The position numbers were made by a program, and so were the translations under genes. The notes below the pieces were generated by a model. The model had not been told where the DNA came from. It saw nothing but the letters and a program-made list of their open reading frames with translations, and searched no databases. Below, piece by piece: positions 41,978-52,056 of a DNA stretch of 62,091 nt (position 1 is the stretch's first letter; each line of letters begins with the position of its first letter). Source of the stretch: a virus; IMG/VR virus record IMGVR_UViG_3300009034_000037, positions 1-62,091 of that record; one strand, 5' to 3'.

Positions 41978-44578
41978 TCAATAAGGTGATTGAGTAAAAT
42001 TTTTGCAAGCCTCGAACCCTTTTTGAGGCCAAGCAATCGAATAAGGCGAAATCGAGATCGCTTCACCAACAAAATACCCATCAAGAAAAACTGCTGCACT
42101 TTGGTGACCGACATGCAGTTCATCACTTTGTGTATTCATCTGGCCGGTACTACCCCCACCTGAACTCGGACTGGCAATACTATACCAAGTCGAGTTACTG
42201 GTTTCGTACCAACGCGCTTTGAGATTTGACGGACTAGCATTGTCCGTACAGGCTTCCAAGAACTTCCTTGTACCTGCCACCCACGTCGAGGGCGTAATGG
42301 CTTGATAAATAGACTTCCACGCTGCGGCACCTGTAGTAACAGCAAAGGAAATATTGTTCGATCCATCATTGGTTATAAAAGACCAATACTGATCGCTCAC
42401 CGTACCAGAGGTCAATGCACGATGTACCGTACCGTCAGTTGTATAATCAGTATAGACACAGGCTGACACACAGAACCCATCCTCATACCCGTATTTCTGT
42501 TCAGTCTCAATAAAATCGCTTAGTGGGTTGTGTATTATATAATTTCTGGCATTAAATATTGTCGTACCCGCCCCTGAATTATGTACCCACGGCTTACGAT
42601 ACGAACTCGCCTTGAGCGAAATAGCATCATAGATAGCAGAACCACCTGATGTCTGTCTAACTCTCAGTTTCAGACTGTTAATCCCGACCGCCGTTGTTTT
42701 AGTATCACCAGCCTCAGCCCATACAGAACTTGTACTTCCAGTAACTATCTCGACTGTAGACTGTTGGCCAGTAGTGCAATCAGCACTTGTATATGGATCA
42801 TACTCGATAATATACAATGGATCCCCTGTTATGCTCTTTGCGTCTACGAATACATAGTAGGCAGTAGATGCAGATACGCCAATGCAAGAAGAAGTCAACG
42901 AGACATCAGCCCCAGTTCTCTTCATGCGAGCAGATACGTTACCATGCTTTGTGGCTGCCCGATATGCAGTAACCGCACCGATTTTAGTCCAACCAGTAAA
43001 AGTTGGACTGGAATCGTCGCCAACAACAATTTCATAACTATTATACGGAATCAGCTCTTCACCTTGTGAAAATACCGCTATAACCCCTGTTCCCTCAGCC
43101 TGGCATGCATTCGGCGTCCCGTCTCGACATACCTGAGTACTGCACGTCGCGTGCGAAGCGGCCTGCGAACAGGTATCTACGTAGAAACCATCTCCGTGAC
43201 TATTATTTTGGAAATATGGAGAAATGAATTTATTTGCTTGTACAGAGGAAAGTACACCACACCAGAATGTACAAGAAGCAAATAGAGAAGAAAAATGTTG
43301 ACCCCCAACCCCCCCTCCACTTGCTCCTATATTTAGTTCTACCGGATCATTTTTTATCGGGCCTTCTCCTGTATTAGTTGATGCAGTAGCTTCGTAATTT
43401 GCGTATAAATAAACGTCAGATACAGCATCTCCCTTAAACTCATAAGTTCCAACAAAAGATGTTAGGGTATCATTAACTAAAAAATTAGCAATCGTAATAG
43501 AATCTGCTGCGCCAGTTGTATCCTGCCAATAAAAACGTACGCTATTGCCAGTAAGATTATATATTACCCAATCATTAGCAGTACTTGGGTCCAGTTTTGC
43601 AAATATATAACCGGGATCAGTATTATCCCTAGTTACAAATCTACAACCAACACTAAAACTTCCTCCCTGATCTGCACATCCAACAACTGGATCAAATGTA
43701 TCATCGTCTGCTCTAAATAAATAATCGTTAATTCCATCCAAACTAGTTCCCCAACTTCCTACAGGCCCTGTTCCAACCCTTGGCAAAAGCATTTCAGCTT
43801 GTCCCCATTGTGAATCAGAGTTTACCGGCACCGACAACATGTTTCCCATCGCGCCCGTGATACTACAAGAATTCAATTCGTGCAGACCAACATAATCAAC
43901 ATAGACAGCAGTTCCGTCTGCGCTCCTCGCCGCAAGTGCAAAAATGTAACTGCTTTTGGTTGTAACACCAGTTGCAATAAAAGCTTGACTACACATCCAC
44001 GAAGTTCCGATATTAGCAAAAGACATATCGGTAAGTGATCCGGTCCATGTATCAGTAGCGGGAGCATAAGACTCCGTAAATGTCGAGTTGCCCGCGTAAA
44101 ACAAAAGGTCTTCCGTGCCATCTTGACCCTTGTAACAAAACGTCGCTAGGTAACATTTGTTAGCCTCGTAAGTCGCGGCATGATAAATAAGCGAATGCAA
44201 AAATCCCGTAGCATCTAGTTCTGCCGACGAGCCAAGACTATAAAGATATGTGGTCTCTTGATCGATGTCGCCGCCGGCGTAAGTACAATTGCACGTCCAA
44301 TCGGTGGGACAGTCAGTACAACCACCCTCCGCACCGGACCAAATTTCAAAATCGTCATTTGCCAAGGACGAACCTTGGACACCAGGGTCAAGTCTCCACT
44401 CTTCCTTAATGTTCGAGCGGTCATAGTAGTCAGAGCGGCTGTAGTCGGCTGCCCCGTAGGAGTCTGCTTTGGATACTCGAGGTATTAAAAACAAACAAGC
44501 CCAAAGTACTATGACAACCAGAACATGCCAGTATCTTGCGAGCCACTTCATAGTCGACTCAATCATCGCTAGATTCAT
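41978..44578 (-). CDS. Exported Cys-containing lectin-like protein
   Basis: About 866 residues from ATG 44578 behind GAGG, overlapping the upstream stop as ATGA. An N-terminal membrane/signal segment (WHVLVVIVLWACLFLIP) precedes VSKADSY, a possible cleavage site. The mature part is Cys-rich near the start (GCTDCPTDWTCNC) and contains laminin-G/concanavalin-like repeats (SLDGINDYLFRADDD, VGCRFVTRDNTDPGYIF; and WVHNSGAGTTIFNARNYI, DELHVGHQSAAVFLDGYF). It is probably secreted through Sec, unlike ordinary fibres. Confidence 0.7.
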   Translation of the reverse strand: MNLAMIESTMKWLARYWHVLVVIVLWACLFLIPRVSKADSYGAADYSRSDYYDRSNIKEEWRLDPGVQGSSLANDDFEIWSGAEGGCTDCPTDWTCNCTYAGGDIDQETTYLYSLGSSAELDATGFLHSLIYHAATYEANKCYLATFCYKGQDGTEDLLFYAGNSTFTESYAPATDTWTGSLTDMSFANIGTSWMCSQAFIATGVTTKSSYIFALAARSADGTAVYVDYVGLHELNSCSITGAMGNMLSVPVNSDSQWGQAEMLLPRVGTGPVGSWGTSLDGINDYLFRADDDTFDPVVGCADQGGSFSVGCRFVTRDNTDPGYIFAKLDPSTANDWVIYNLTGNSVRFYWQDTTGAADSITIANFLVNDTLTSFVGTYEFKGDAVSDVYLYANYEATASTNTGEGPIKNDPVELNIGASGGGVGGQHFSSLFASCTFWCGVLSSVQANKFISPYFQNNSHGDGFYVDTCSQAASHATCSTQVCRDGTPNACQAEGTGVIAVFSQGEELIPYNSYEIVVGDDSSPTFTGWTKIGAVTAYRAATKHGNVSARMKRTGADVSLTSSCIGVSASTAYYVFVDAKSITGDPLYIIEYDPYTSADCTTGQQSTVEIVTGSTSSVWAEAGDTKTTAVGINSLKLRVRQTSGGSAIYDAISLKASSYRKPWVHNSGAGTTIFNARNYIIHNPLSDFIETEQKYGYEDGFCVSACVYTDYTTDGTVHRALTSGTVSDQYWSFITNDGSNNISFAVTTGAAAWKSIYQAITPSTWVAGTRKFLEACTDNASPSNLKARWYETSNSTWYSIASPSSGGGSTGQMNTQSDELHVGHQSAAVFLDGYFVGEAISISPYSIAWPQKGFEACKNFTQSPY

Positions 44579-47088
44579 GGCCAAACCTCTTTCCCAGACC
44601 AAACATGAGGATTGCGAATTTTACAGTTGCCATCTACTGTACCGGCATAATTTTGTCCGAGTCTTATGTGGGTTCCGGTAGTATCGAACGTACCTGACCC
44701 GGAGTTTTCGATATAGGTCATTCCGGAGTTGCTGCCATTCAACCACATATCAATTCTCGAAAGATCTGAAAAATCAACAAAGAATCTAACTGTAAACCAG
44801 TTAGAAAAATCAATCGGATCAATAGCAGTATATACAAGATGATCAACATCGGCGTCGTCTCTGATACTACCGAATAAGCGTCCGGCTGCGGCAACGTACA
44901 TATAAAATCTGTTTCTGGTTCCGGATGCGGTCCCAGAGTTGCCGCTAATTGATAATAGTATCCGTTCTTCACCTATATCTGCAGAACCTTCCCATAAACA
45001 TTTAGCATCCAGTCGGACTGTTAGCTTATCTCGGTTAGTATTTGGCTCAAACTTATCAGGCAATACTCGCTGACTGGCATCCCCACCTGGATGCGGATCG
45101 AGTGTTACTGAATCTGCATTGCGCGTGACTGACGCTGTCGTTGTAGGGACAATAGAGGTAGGAAATGCACCTTTTTCAACTTGTGCCTGCCAGACATACG
45201 TATTAATCGTCGAACCATCACCGAGAAATTGATTATCACCGTCAGCCTCAGCTGAATAAACTAAAACGGTATGTTGTGCCGCAGTTCCAGTAAACACTAT
45301 CCAACAGTGATAAAATCCATTCCACCCAGACTTCATTTTAGCTACTGCCCCTGCACCTACCGTTCCAACGAAACCATTTGCGATGTTAAAGTAAGCATAT
45401 GCATTAGCAACTGTTGTATCCTGTAAGTACAACCAGTCTTGGTTGCCTGGTTTAGCTCGAACATGAAAGACATAGCTATCAACAGTAAGATCAATTTCGT
45501 TTTGAGCAACACCGTGTATATTCTCAACTGCAGCTCCAACGATACCATCTACAGTAGTTTGCCCATCTGGGGCCACTATAACATTAGTACTTACCGTAGC
45601 AAACCCAGTCGTCCACGTAGTTGAAAAATCCTGCGATTGGAAAACCAAATTTTGACCCTGAGATTCAATTAACAACGCTCCCCCACCCCCACCAACACGA
45701 GGCATATGTGGCGCGACTTCAGCCATGGTTTCATCTGCAAAAGCCGTGTAGGCCGTGGTCGCACGCCCGACAGCAAAAGCATTCGTTTGCATATTCGATG
45801 CTATCGCTAGTAATACTTCTCGTTCGTAAGCTAGTCTTTTTGCTGATAAAGCTTTAGCCCTGAGATGTATATAAGAGATATCCCCTGGAAATGGATAGGT
45901 CCCCGTAGTCTCGTACTCCGCAATTCTTAAGTTTCGAGCACCATCTATTCCATAAGTCGAAACATTTACAGGTGTACCTGCAACATTATTAACGTAAACC
46001 GTAGCATTGTTCCCAGACCTAACAACATGAACAACATCGTAATAGTCATCATGTGTTATACCTGTCGCACAAAGCTGGGCTGTAGCCTTGTTGAAACAAG
46101 CAGAAATAGCATTAGTTCCATACTGAATTCCAAAACCATCAGTATTAATAAGTCCATGCGAAAACATATAAGGAGAGGCAGGCCCACCTGTTTTGCGCAT
46201 TGCAACAAGAGTGAGAGTAAAGTCACCATCAAAAACGTTCATGCTGTCGTGATGAGCTTTACTATCGTACTGGTCTATTCCGTTAAATTCTCTTGCCGCT
46301 ACTCGATTCCCATCTACTCTTTGTCGATCAGATTTTGCTAATGTTGGCGCGTTTGTGGGTGTAAGATCCAAACGAGGTTTCGTTGTCGTTGTTGTCGTAT
46401 GGTAGACACCAATCCCGCCATCTACGTCTTCGTCAACAAGCCAAGCACGGCCACCATACAGATCCTCCCCTGTACTCCAGGTCGAGTTTCCACCCAAAGT
46501 ACAACCCACATGGGTATCACCAGCAACCAGTACCCCTTCAACTCGAAAAAGTTGCCAAAACGGAGTCACGGTTATCGCTTGTGTTCCGAGTATCGTTCCG
46601 TGTGCTTGGTCATAGATGTGGATCGACAGAGATACATTCCCAGTCACTGACCGAAGATCAAACATGCAGTAAAACTTTTGGCCAACTGAACCAGCTACAT
46701 CCTGGTAAAGATACGAATCCGCCGCAGTCGGTGCTAATTTTTCGGCACCCAGTACACCATCTCGAAAACGCACTTGGTCTGTCGTCACCGTAACGGTTGC
46801 CTTCGTCCACGCTACATTATCTAAAGCTTCTGATTGTTGAATCAGATTGGGTCCGCTGGTGTCTTTCCAATTGTTACTAGCATCAATGTTATCAGCACAG
46901 AGCTCAATAACTGTAGTTTTATCTGTGAACATATTGCTTACGCAAACATCGGGCATACCTTCGAAACTTGCGTGAAGTCCACTGGCATACACCGTAGCAG
47001 ATATCAAAATCGTTAGGAGCCCAACCCAAAAACTCCGAATGATTATGAAGACCCCATACAATATGCTAGAATATAGTTTCCGTATCAC
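44575..47088 (-). CDS. Exported lectin-like protein
   Basis: An 837-residue protein. The N-terminal signal-type segment (GVFIIIRSFWVGLLTILISA, then TVYASG) is followed by a mature chain with repeated beta-sandwich texture: REFNGIDQYDSKAHHDSMNV, then the glycan-binding-like part FDGDFTLTLVAMRKTGGPAS and a third domain with SADIGEERILLSISG and IDMWLNGSNSG. These are laminin-G/concanavalin-like folds. Start and stop each overlap neighbours by four bases (ATGA), a tightly coupled operon. Confidence 0.7.
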   Translation of the reverse strand: MIRKLYSSILYGVFIIIRSFWVGLLTILISATVYASGLHASFEGMPDVCVSNMFTDKTTVIELCADNIDASNNWKDTSGPNLIQQSEALDNVAWTKATVTVTTDQVRFRDGVLGAEKLAPTAADSYLYQDVAGSVGQKFYCMFDLRSVTGNVSLSIHIYDQAHGTILGTQAITVTPFWQLFRVEGVLVAGDTHVGCTLGGNSTWSTGEDLYGGRAWLVDEDVDGGIGVYHTTTTTTKPRLDLTPTNAPTLAKSDRQRVDGNRVAAREFNGIDQYDSKAHHDSMNVFDGDFTLTLVAMRKTGGPASPYMFSHGLINTDGFGIQYGTNAISACFNKATAQLCATGITHDDYYDVVHVVRSGNNATVYVNNVAGTPVNVSTYGIDGARNLRIAEYETTGTYPFPGDISYIHLRAKALSAKRLAYEREVLLAIASNMQTNAFAVGRATTAYTAFADETMAEVAPHMPRVGGGGGALLIESQGQNLVFQSQDFSTTWTTGFATVSTNVIVAPDGQTTVDGIVGAAVENIHGVAQNEIDLTVDSYVFHVRAKPGNQDWLYLQDTTVANAYAYFNIANGFVGTVGAGAVAKMKSGWNGFYHCWIVFTGTAAQHTVLVYSAEADGDNQFLGDGSTINTYVWQAQVEKGAFPTSIVPTTTASVTRNADSVTLDPHPGGDASQRVLPDKFEPNTNRDKLTVRLDAKCLWEGSADIGEERILLSISGNSGTASGTRNRFYMYVAAAGRLFGSIRDDADVDHLVYTAIDPIDFSNWFTVRFFVDFSDLSRIDMWLNGSNSGMTYIENSGSGTFDTTGTHIRLGQNYAGTVDGNCKIRNPHVWSGKEVWP

Positions 47089-47795
47089 TGCGACCTCGGC
47101 AAAACCTTATCATTTTTATTTGCTCGGAAATCTAAGTCGAGATGCCGACCCGCCCAGCCAGAAGGTATCCGTACATCCCGCCCGAGTATTGCTTTAGGAT
47201 CACTAATCGGTACGGGGCACTCGTAATTCTTTAGCGTTTCTGGATCGGTACAGTTGCCAACCGTCCACAGAAAGCGCCCTCGCTCGGCTAAATCACCAGT
47301 ATGTAACGTCAACATCTCCTTCATGGTTGATGCTTGATAACCATCGCCATCCGCAGCTATCAAGCAATCTTCAGCTCGCAATAACACAATCCAGTAGCAA
47401 CCGTCCGCTCGACAAGACCGTGCCAGCTTCACTGGCCAGCTTGCAGGCGACTTTCCAAAAGCGCCAAACAACTCAGGAATATATGGTACGTGGTAGCCCG
47501 ATTCGTCGTCCAATATCGAAAGCCCCTTCAACAAAACATGACAAAGCGAATGTTTTGTAAAGTCAGGTTTGGTCACCTCGACAACACTACCCAGCAGACC
47601 AACTGACGGCAAAGCCTGCCGGTCATACTTCGTACCAATTATCCGAACCAGCTTACCTTTTGGGGAACGAGCAGCTTTGTCGGCAATGTCGGCATCAGTC
47701 TGTGTACCAACTGGTTGTGCCCATGCATCAAACCCCCAAGTGAAAATGACTATGGCTGAATAAGTAAAAGCGATTACAATCAAGAACCTCAGCAT
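47085..47795 (-). CDS. Exported protein with Cys pairs
   Basis: 236 residues from ATG 47795; seven further in-frame codons belong to the leader repeat. Signal peptide: MLRFLIVIAFTYSAIVIFTW followed by GFDAWAQP, cleavage likely after AWA. The mature part contains six Cys (SLCHVLL, RSCRADGC, RAEDC, GNC, YEC), suggesting disulfides in the periplasm. No known domain recognised. The 3' end overlaps the next gene by four bases. Confidence 0.65.
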   Translation of the reverse strand: MLRFLIVIAFTYSAIVIFTWGFDAWAQPVGTQTDADIADKAARSPKGKLVRIIGTKYDRQALPSVGLLGSVVEVTKPDFTKHSLCHVLLKGLSILDDESGYHVPYIPELFGAFGKSPASWPVKLARSCRADGCYWIVLLRAEDCLIAADGDGYQASTMKEMLTLHTGDLAERGRFLWTVGNCTDPETLKNYECPVPISDPKAILGRDVRIPSGWAGRHLDLDFRANKNDKVLPRSQ

Positions 47796-47820
47796 CCCAA
47801 AACCCCTTTCAGACAAATCC
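47793..47820 (-). repeat. Dispersed leader repeat, copy D
   Basis: GGATTTGTCTGAAAGG followed by GGTTTTGGGATG matches the ribosome-site end of copies A-C with a few changes. It supplies the translation start of the exported Cys-pair protein. Confidence 0.7.
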
Positions 47821-47859
47821 GCTACAGCTCAACATACGAAATCGTGAATGTCACAGAGT

Positions 47860-49110
47860 CTACACCGGTGGTAGATGTTCCACCTTGGCACCTATATAAG
47901 AAGTAGCAGGAATCGCGGTATTGATAGTATCCAAGTGCACTGGTATGAGCTGTGCCTGTACCGCGGCACCTACCACAAACTCATAAACACCCAAACTATT
48001 ATCCGCTGCGGCCTCGCCCCAAAACAGTTCAATTTTGAATACCTGTGAAGCATCATAGTCTTGCAGATTAATCTGGGTAATATAAAATGGATTATTGATA
48101 GTATCTGCTGGAACAACCTGCACAGCCGCCGCCGTCCACGTCCATGCACCGTCACCCGAGTCAACTGCTACTCCTGCATTTGCTGGATAAGTACTACTAT
48201 CCTGATGCCCTATTTTAATATTCTGCCAGTGGTTGTCGTCGTAGGCGGTCACATCCGCTATGTTAGTTGTATTATGAGTAAAATAGCCGTTTTTAAAAAT
48301 ATTATTCGTAACAGTAGCTCCCGTGATACTCACACCAGTTGTGGAATTCATGACAGTAAACTCATCAAAATCAATGTATGAGTCACTAGCTCCCTCAATA
48401 GATACTCCAACGCCACAATTATCAATTTGTATCTTTCTTGCTGTAACGTAATCATACCCATTGATTTGAATAGCCTTGTCGATGATGCCTTCGAATTGTA
48501 GACAGCGAAGCCTAGCATTGTCTTGGGCATTGTCCAAAAGAATTCCTGTTCCAGCTCCAGCCGTACCTCCTTGTCTAAATGTTAATTTCTCAACCAAGCT
48601 ATTACTACCACGTAGATTTAAAAAAACTACGTCTTCGTCCGTTTCTCCAGTATTATCAAAAAACACATTTTGAATTGTGAAACCATCTCCAGTAGATCTA
48701 AGCACGTAAACAGCAGCTGCATCACCGTTAACTAAATGAGGTCCACCGGAGCAAGAATCCGACATGCCTTGCACATGTACATAGTCGACAGAAATAGTCG
48801 TGCCATTGGCATCTGTTCCGTTATCCAGATCATGTGAACCTGCACCTACATAAATCACATCTTGTACGGTCGAAGTACATTTAGCTACTGCATCACGAAA
48901 CGTGCAAGCATGATTCCATGTGGAACAATCACCAGTTCCGGTAGGAGTGGCAAACCAGTGTTTCTCTCCTTCTGTCTCATACGGTAAAGCGATTATAAGT
49001 TTGTCACCATCGGTAGTACTCGCTGTAAGTAACCCAAGTATAAGTACAGAGAGAAGCAAACACACAAATAATTGTAAAAATGATTTCACCCAATATTTTT
49101 TGGCGCTCAT
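47860..49110 (-). CDS. Exported right-handed beta-helix protein
   Basis: 416 residues from ATG 49110 behind GGAGGTG. Signal segment SFLQLFVCLLLSVLILGLLT. The mature chain opens with WFATPTGTGDCSTWNHACTF, a motif of parallel beta-helix proteins (ordered Cys pair and FRDAV), and continues with helix-turn repeats (DFDEFTVMNSTTGVSITGAT). The last ~110 residues are a different beta domain (VFKIELFWGEAAADNSLG). A pectate-lyase-like fold suggests binding or cutting of polysaccharides outside the cell. Confidence 0.72.
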   Translation of the reverse strand: MSAKKYWVKSFLQLFVCLLLSVLILGLLTASTTDGDKLIIALPYETEGEKHWFATPTGTGDCSTWNHACTFRDAVAKCTSTVQDVIYVGAGSHDLDNGTDANGTTISVDYVHVQGMSDSCSGGPHLVNGDAAAVYVLRSTGDGFTIQNVFFDNTGETDEDVVFLNLRGSNSLVEKLTFRQGGTAGAGTGILLDNAQDNARLRCLQFEGIIDKAIQINGYDYVTARKIQIDNCGVGVSIEGASDSYIDFDEFTVMNSTTGVSITGATVTNNIFKNGYFTHNTTNIADVTAYDDNHWQNIKIGHQDSSTYPANAGVAVDSGDGAWTWTAAAVQVVPADTINNPFYITQINLQDYDASQVFKIELFWGEAAADNSLGVYEFVVGAAVQAQLIPVHLDTINTAIPATSYIGAKVEHLPPV

Positions 49111-49114
49111 CACA

Positions 49115-50422
49115 TCACCTCCTTACCTGTTTAAGCCAAGCATCGGCTGTAGTGTCCTCAGTAGCTAGACATCGAGCCTTTACCTGAATCCAAGGCATCG
49201 GGTCATCTGTACAGTATTTACAAAGAGCACTACCAGAAGCAAGCGTGTCACAAGATGTCCAAGTATTTGTAATTACCCAACCAGAAGATCCATCTGGACT
49301 GTCTTGTATTTCGACATCAGAAAAATCGTCACCAGATCCACCACCTACATTTTTAACATAAACACAAAACCGACCATTAGCTAACGTCTTTGTCGGCCCC
49401 AAAATTATAATCCCAGTTGTAGCCGAAATCGCTGTATCGTCAACAGCAGTAGGCCCTACTTTTGCCGGTTCGCTAACTCCCAAATAAGCGATTTTTACCT
49501 CTCGAGCGTTGATACCTGAATTCTCACCTGGTCTCGTCGCTACATCAGTCATCTGTACTTCGCCAGTAGCACCAAGTTTTACGATATCTAAGGCAGTACC
49601 ATCGTCTCCGTAATTAACGGCCTCAACTTTCAAACCGCCTTCAGACTTTGACAGATTGTCACCCGAAACAAGAAGTTTCGCATCTTGGCTCCCGATTTTA
49701 ACCACATTGACATTAGGTGTGGCAATAGCAGCTGATACTTGAGAAGACAGATCCGCTGAGGTTTGAAAATTGGTATTTACCGCAATATTATCTACTCTGA
49801 TATCTGCTAGTGTATCTGTCTCAGCATCAAAAGCACAGCCAAGAGCCAAATAGGTTATGACCGCCGCATCCATCCCGTTACCCAGGTTACCCGCAGAACT
49901 CGGCGCATAAAATGCATAACGGATTTGCTGCCAGCCTGTACTCAAAGCATCATCATCAACACGCCACTCATTATAATTCGAGGCATCTGTACCTAATCTA
50001 ATAAAGCAGTAGCTGATATCCGTTGTGGCACTCACATTTAAGGAGACCATAATAAAACCATTGTTCTCCATAAACTGCTCAATATTCACAGCTGTAAGTG
50101 TTTTCTGAATGCCACCAAAAACTGTATTGTCAGTACCGTCTACTTTATCAAACTCCAGAGATTTGGATCCTTCAGTATGATCAAGATCAACGTCAATGCC
50201 TGTAGTATCATTACTAAGCGCAGTCCAATCGGTTTTGTCATCACAATTATGTAGAGATAATTGTGCTTGCACTGCTTGCGCTCGACCTTCTGTATCAGTC
50301 TGAATCACCCGTTTGATCTCGTCTACATCCTCTCCCTTTATAACAGTCCAATTTTGCGCAAAGACATTCGCGGCAAACAATCCTACAGCAAACAACACTG
50401 TCATTCTAAATATTGCCATCAT
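49115..50422 (-). CDS. Exported beta-sandwich protein
   Basis: 435 residues from ATG 50422 behind GGGAGG. Signal peptide MMAIFRMTVLFAVGLFAANV with cleavage after FAQ-type site (VFAQNW). A carbohydrate-binding-like middle (SISYCFIRLG-like pattern: SATTDISYCFIRLGTDASNY, then WQQIRYAFYAPSSAGNLG) and a C-terminal domain with ordered Cys (CDTLASGSALCKYC). It is the first gene of the exported operon after small terminase. Substrate unknown. Confidence 0.68.
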   Translation of the reverse strand: MMAIFRMTVLFAVGLFAANVFAQNWTVIKGEDVDEIKRVIQTDTEGRAQAVQAQLSLHNCDDKTDWTALSNDTTGIDVDLDHTEGSKSLEFDKVDGTDNTVFGGIQKTLTAVNIEQFMENNGFIMVSLNVSATTDISYCFIRLGTDASNYNEWRVDDDALSTGWQQIRYAFYAPSSAGNLGNGMDAAVITYLALGCAFDAETDTLADIRVDNIAVNTNFQTSADLSSQVSAAIATPNVNVVKIGSQDAKLLVSGDNLSKSEGGLKVEAVNYGDDGTALDIVKLGATGEVQMTDVATRPGENSGINAREVKIAYLGVSEPAKVGPTAVDDTAISATTGIIILGPTKTLANGRFCVYVKNVGGGSGDDFSDVEIQDSPDGSSGWVITNTWTSCDTLASGSALCKYCTDDPMPWIQVKARCLATEDTTADAWLKQVRR

Positions 50423-50538
50423 TCGCAACCTCCCTACTGTGAGAAAATAAAATATTTTTCTTTTTTTTTCACGCTTAGCTTAAACACTACTGACTTACAA
50501 ACTTTACTACAAAGAATAAAAGGAACAGAGAGATTTTG

Positions 50539-51210
50539 TCAACTGCCTAATCGATTTTTCACCACCCTTCTTCCTTTATGTACTCTATTTGCTCGTGCAC
50601 GGTTAGTTTTACTTTTGACCTTTTTCTTCTGAGTTCCTGGTAATAACCGCCGATGAATCCGCCCGGGCTTAACGTCTAGAATATTCTTATCTCCAAACTT
50701 CTCCATTAGCCCACGAAGACTACCTAATTCACTAGCAACCCTCTTTTTTAAATCTTCATCTGTGAGATCTGCAACTACAACGCCCAGCATGGATTCTGTC
50801 CGTACCGGTTTTTTATCAATAATTCCGAAATCTTGACCCATCTTAATGATTTTGTCGTAAATTTCGCTACGGCCCTTGACCGCGCTAACTTGTGCTTGCA
50901 AATGCTGCTTTTTGTATGCTTCGTTAGCCAAATCCGTCAAGTCACGTATGCAAGCTGACTGCTGAAACAAGTACTCTACAAAAACTTCTTCTGTGGTTTT
51001 TTTCTGTATGGCTTCGACTTGTACTTGTAATGCTTTACTTTTTAACTCATGGTAGTCATCTGCCGTAAGTTTAAGCTCTATCATTATCCAGGCATCGGTT
51101 CGACCTTCGCCCAAATAAGCGATAATTTTTTCTTTATTTCTTACCTCTAAAATTTGGTCTACTAGATTGGAATCTGGGGGCGGACCTCTTGCTGGAAAGT
51201 ATGCTTCCAT
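50539..51210 (-). CDS. Small terminase subunit candidate
   Basis: A 223-residue protein. The N-terminal region could hold an HTH (VRNKEKIIAYLGEGRTDAWI), the middle is helical (AYKKQHLQAQVSAVKGRSEI, then YDKIIKMGQDFGIID), and the tail is extremely basic (KKKVKSKTNRARANRVHKGR), fitting DNA binding. The pattern of a helical core with KIIKxGQDFG is one I associate with small terminases. The atypical feature is the 9-kb gap to the large subunit, filled by exported-protein genes. Confidence 0.6.
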   Translation of the reverse strand: MEAYFPARGPPPDSNLVDQILEVRNKEKIIAYLGEGRTDAWIMIELKLTADDYHELKSKALQVQVEAIQKKTTEEVFVEYLFQQSACIRDLTDLANEAYKKQHLQAQVSAVKGRSEIYDKIIKMGQDFGIIDKKPVRTESMLGVVVADLTDEDLKKRVASELGSLRGLMEKFGDKNILDVKPGRIHRRLLPGTQKKKVKSKTNRARANRVHKGRRVVKNRLGS

Positions 51211-51211
51211 A

Positions 51212-51694
51212 TCAACTACGAGAAATTCCTAGTTGATGTTCAATCCAACATCGCGTTTTAGGACCAAAAAACATCTTTCGCTGGTTTGCTAAATACCACT
51301 TTGTAGTATCAGGTTTACCCTGAGCCTTACCCGCTCCACGCCAGTCAGCCAGCAATTCTTTCCGTGCGGCATCTGACATCTCGAGTATTTTAGTTCCACC
51401 GTCTTTAGGCAAAAGCCAAAATTGCCAATGATGATCATTCCGTTTCTGATGTAACAACCATGCAAAATCAAAAGCAGAGTCACCACTATCTGTCGGCTTA
51501 TAGTAACCAGTACCGTTTCGAGTAGTTTGTATTCCAGCACCAAAATAATTCATGTAAGGTACAAACTCACTTAGGCGAAATTTGCTAAGGTCATGCATAA
51601 CACCACGCCGGAATATCCCAAGACGATAGCATTCAAGCAAGACAAACCACTTGTGACGAAGTACATAAGACATATACACAACAAACTTTTTCAA
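51212..51694 (-). CDS. DUF5662-like phage protein
   Basis: A 160-residue protein with TTG 51694 behind GGAGAG. Pattern VMHDLSKFRLSEFVPYMNYF, then a LLHQKRNDHHWQFWLLPKDG segment and CWIEHQLG end, matches the DUF5662 family of phage proteins of unknown function with conserved His/Asp, which may indicate a metal-dependent enzyme (HD-like). It ends directly at the small-terminase start. Confidence 0.7.
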   Translation of the reverse strand: MKKFVVYMSYVLRHKWFVLLECYRLGIFRRGVMHDLSKFRLSEFVPYMNYFGAGIQTTRNGTGYYKPTDSGDSAFDFAWLLHQKRNDHHWQFWLLPKDGGTKILEMSDAARKELLADWRGAGKAQGKPDTTKWYLANQRKMFFGPKTRCWIEHQLGISRS

Positions 51695-51721
51695 TTAACT
51701 CTCCATGCTTTTTCTAACATC

Positions 51722-51955
51722 TCACTCACTTCGCCGAGCATTTGCCACTAAATGGTTGTTAATACAATTAATTACTTCTTCTGCTACCGAAATCATCAAA
51801 CATCGATTAGCTGTTGAGATCCTAGCCCATGGTTTAGCTGTTTTGTCATACGCACCATGGAAAAACCGCGGTGCTAATCGGATACATGTTTCATGGAAAT
51901 GCCTAGCAAGATCTTCAGGGCTAATGGTTACCAAAACCAAATTTACAGATTTCAT
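51722..51955 (-). CDS. Small conserved phage protein
   Basis: A 77-residue protein. HFHETCIRLAPRFFHGAYDK and NRCLMISVAEEVINCINN fit a small helical protein I have seen often in phages, with no assigned function. No membrane segment. It lies in the leftward early/accessory cluster. Confidence 0.55.
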   Translation of the reverse strand: MKSVNLVLVTISPEDLARHFHETCIRLAPRFFHGAYDKTAKPWARISTANRCLMISVAEEVINCINNHLVANARRSE

Positions 51956-52056
51956 CCTAATAGATAGGTTACTCTTAGAATGATAGTTAGGTCAACTAAA
52001 AACGGCAAGAAGAAAAGTTTCTTTGAGGGTAATAGCTGCCACTGATCAAATCACAA

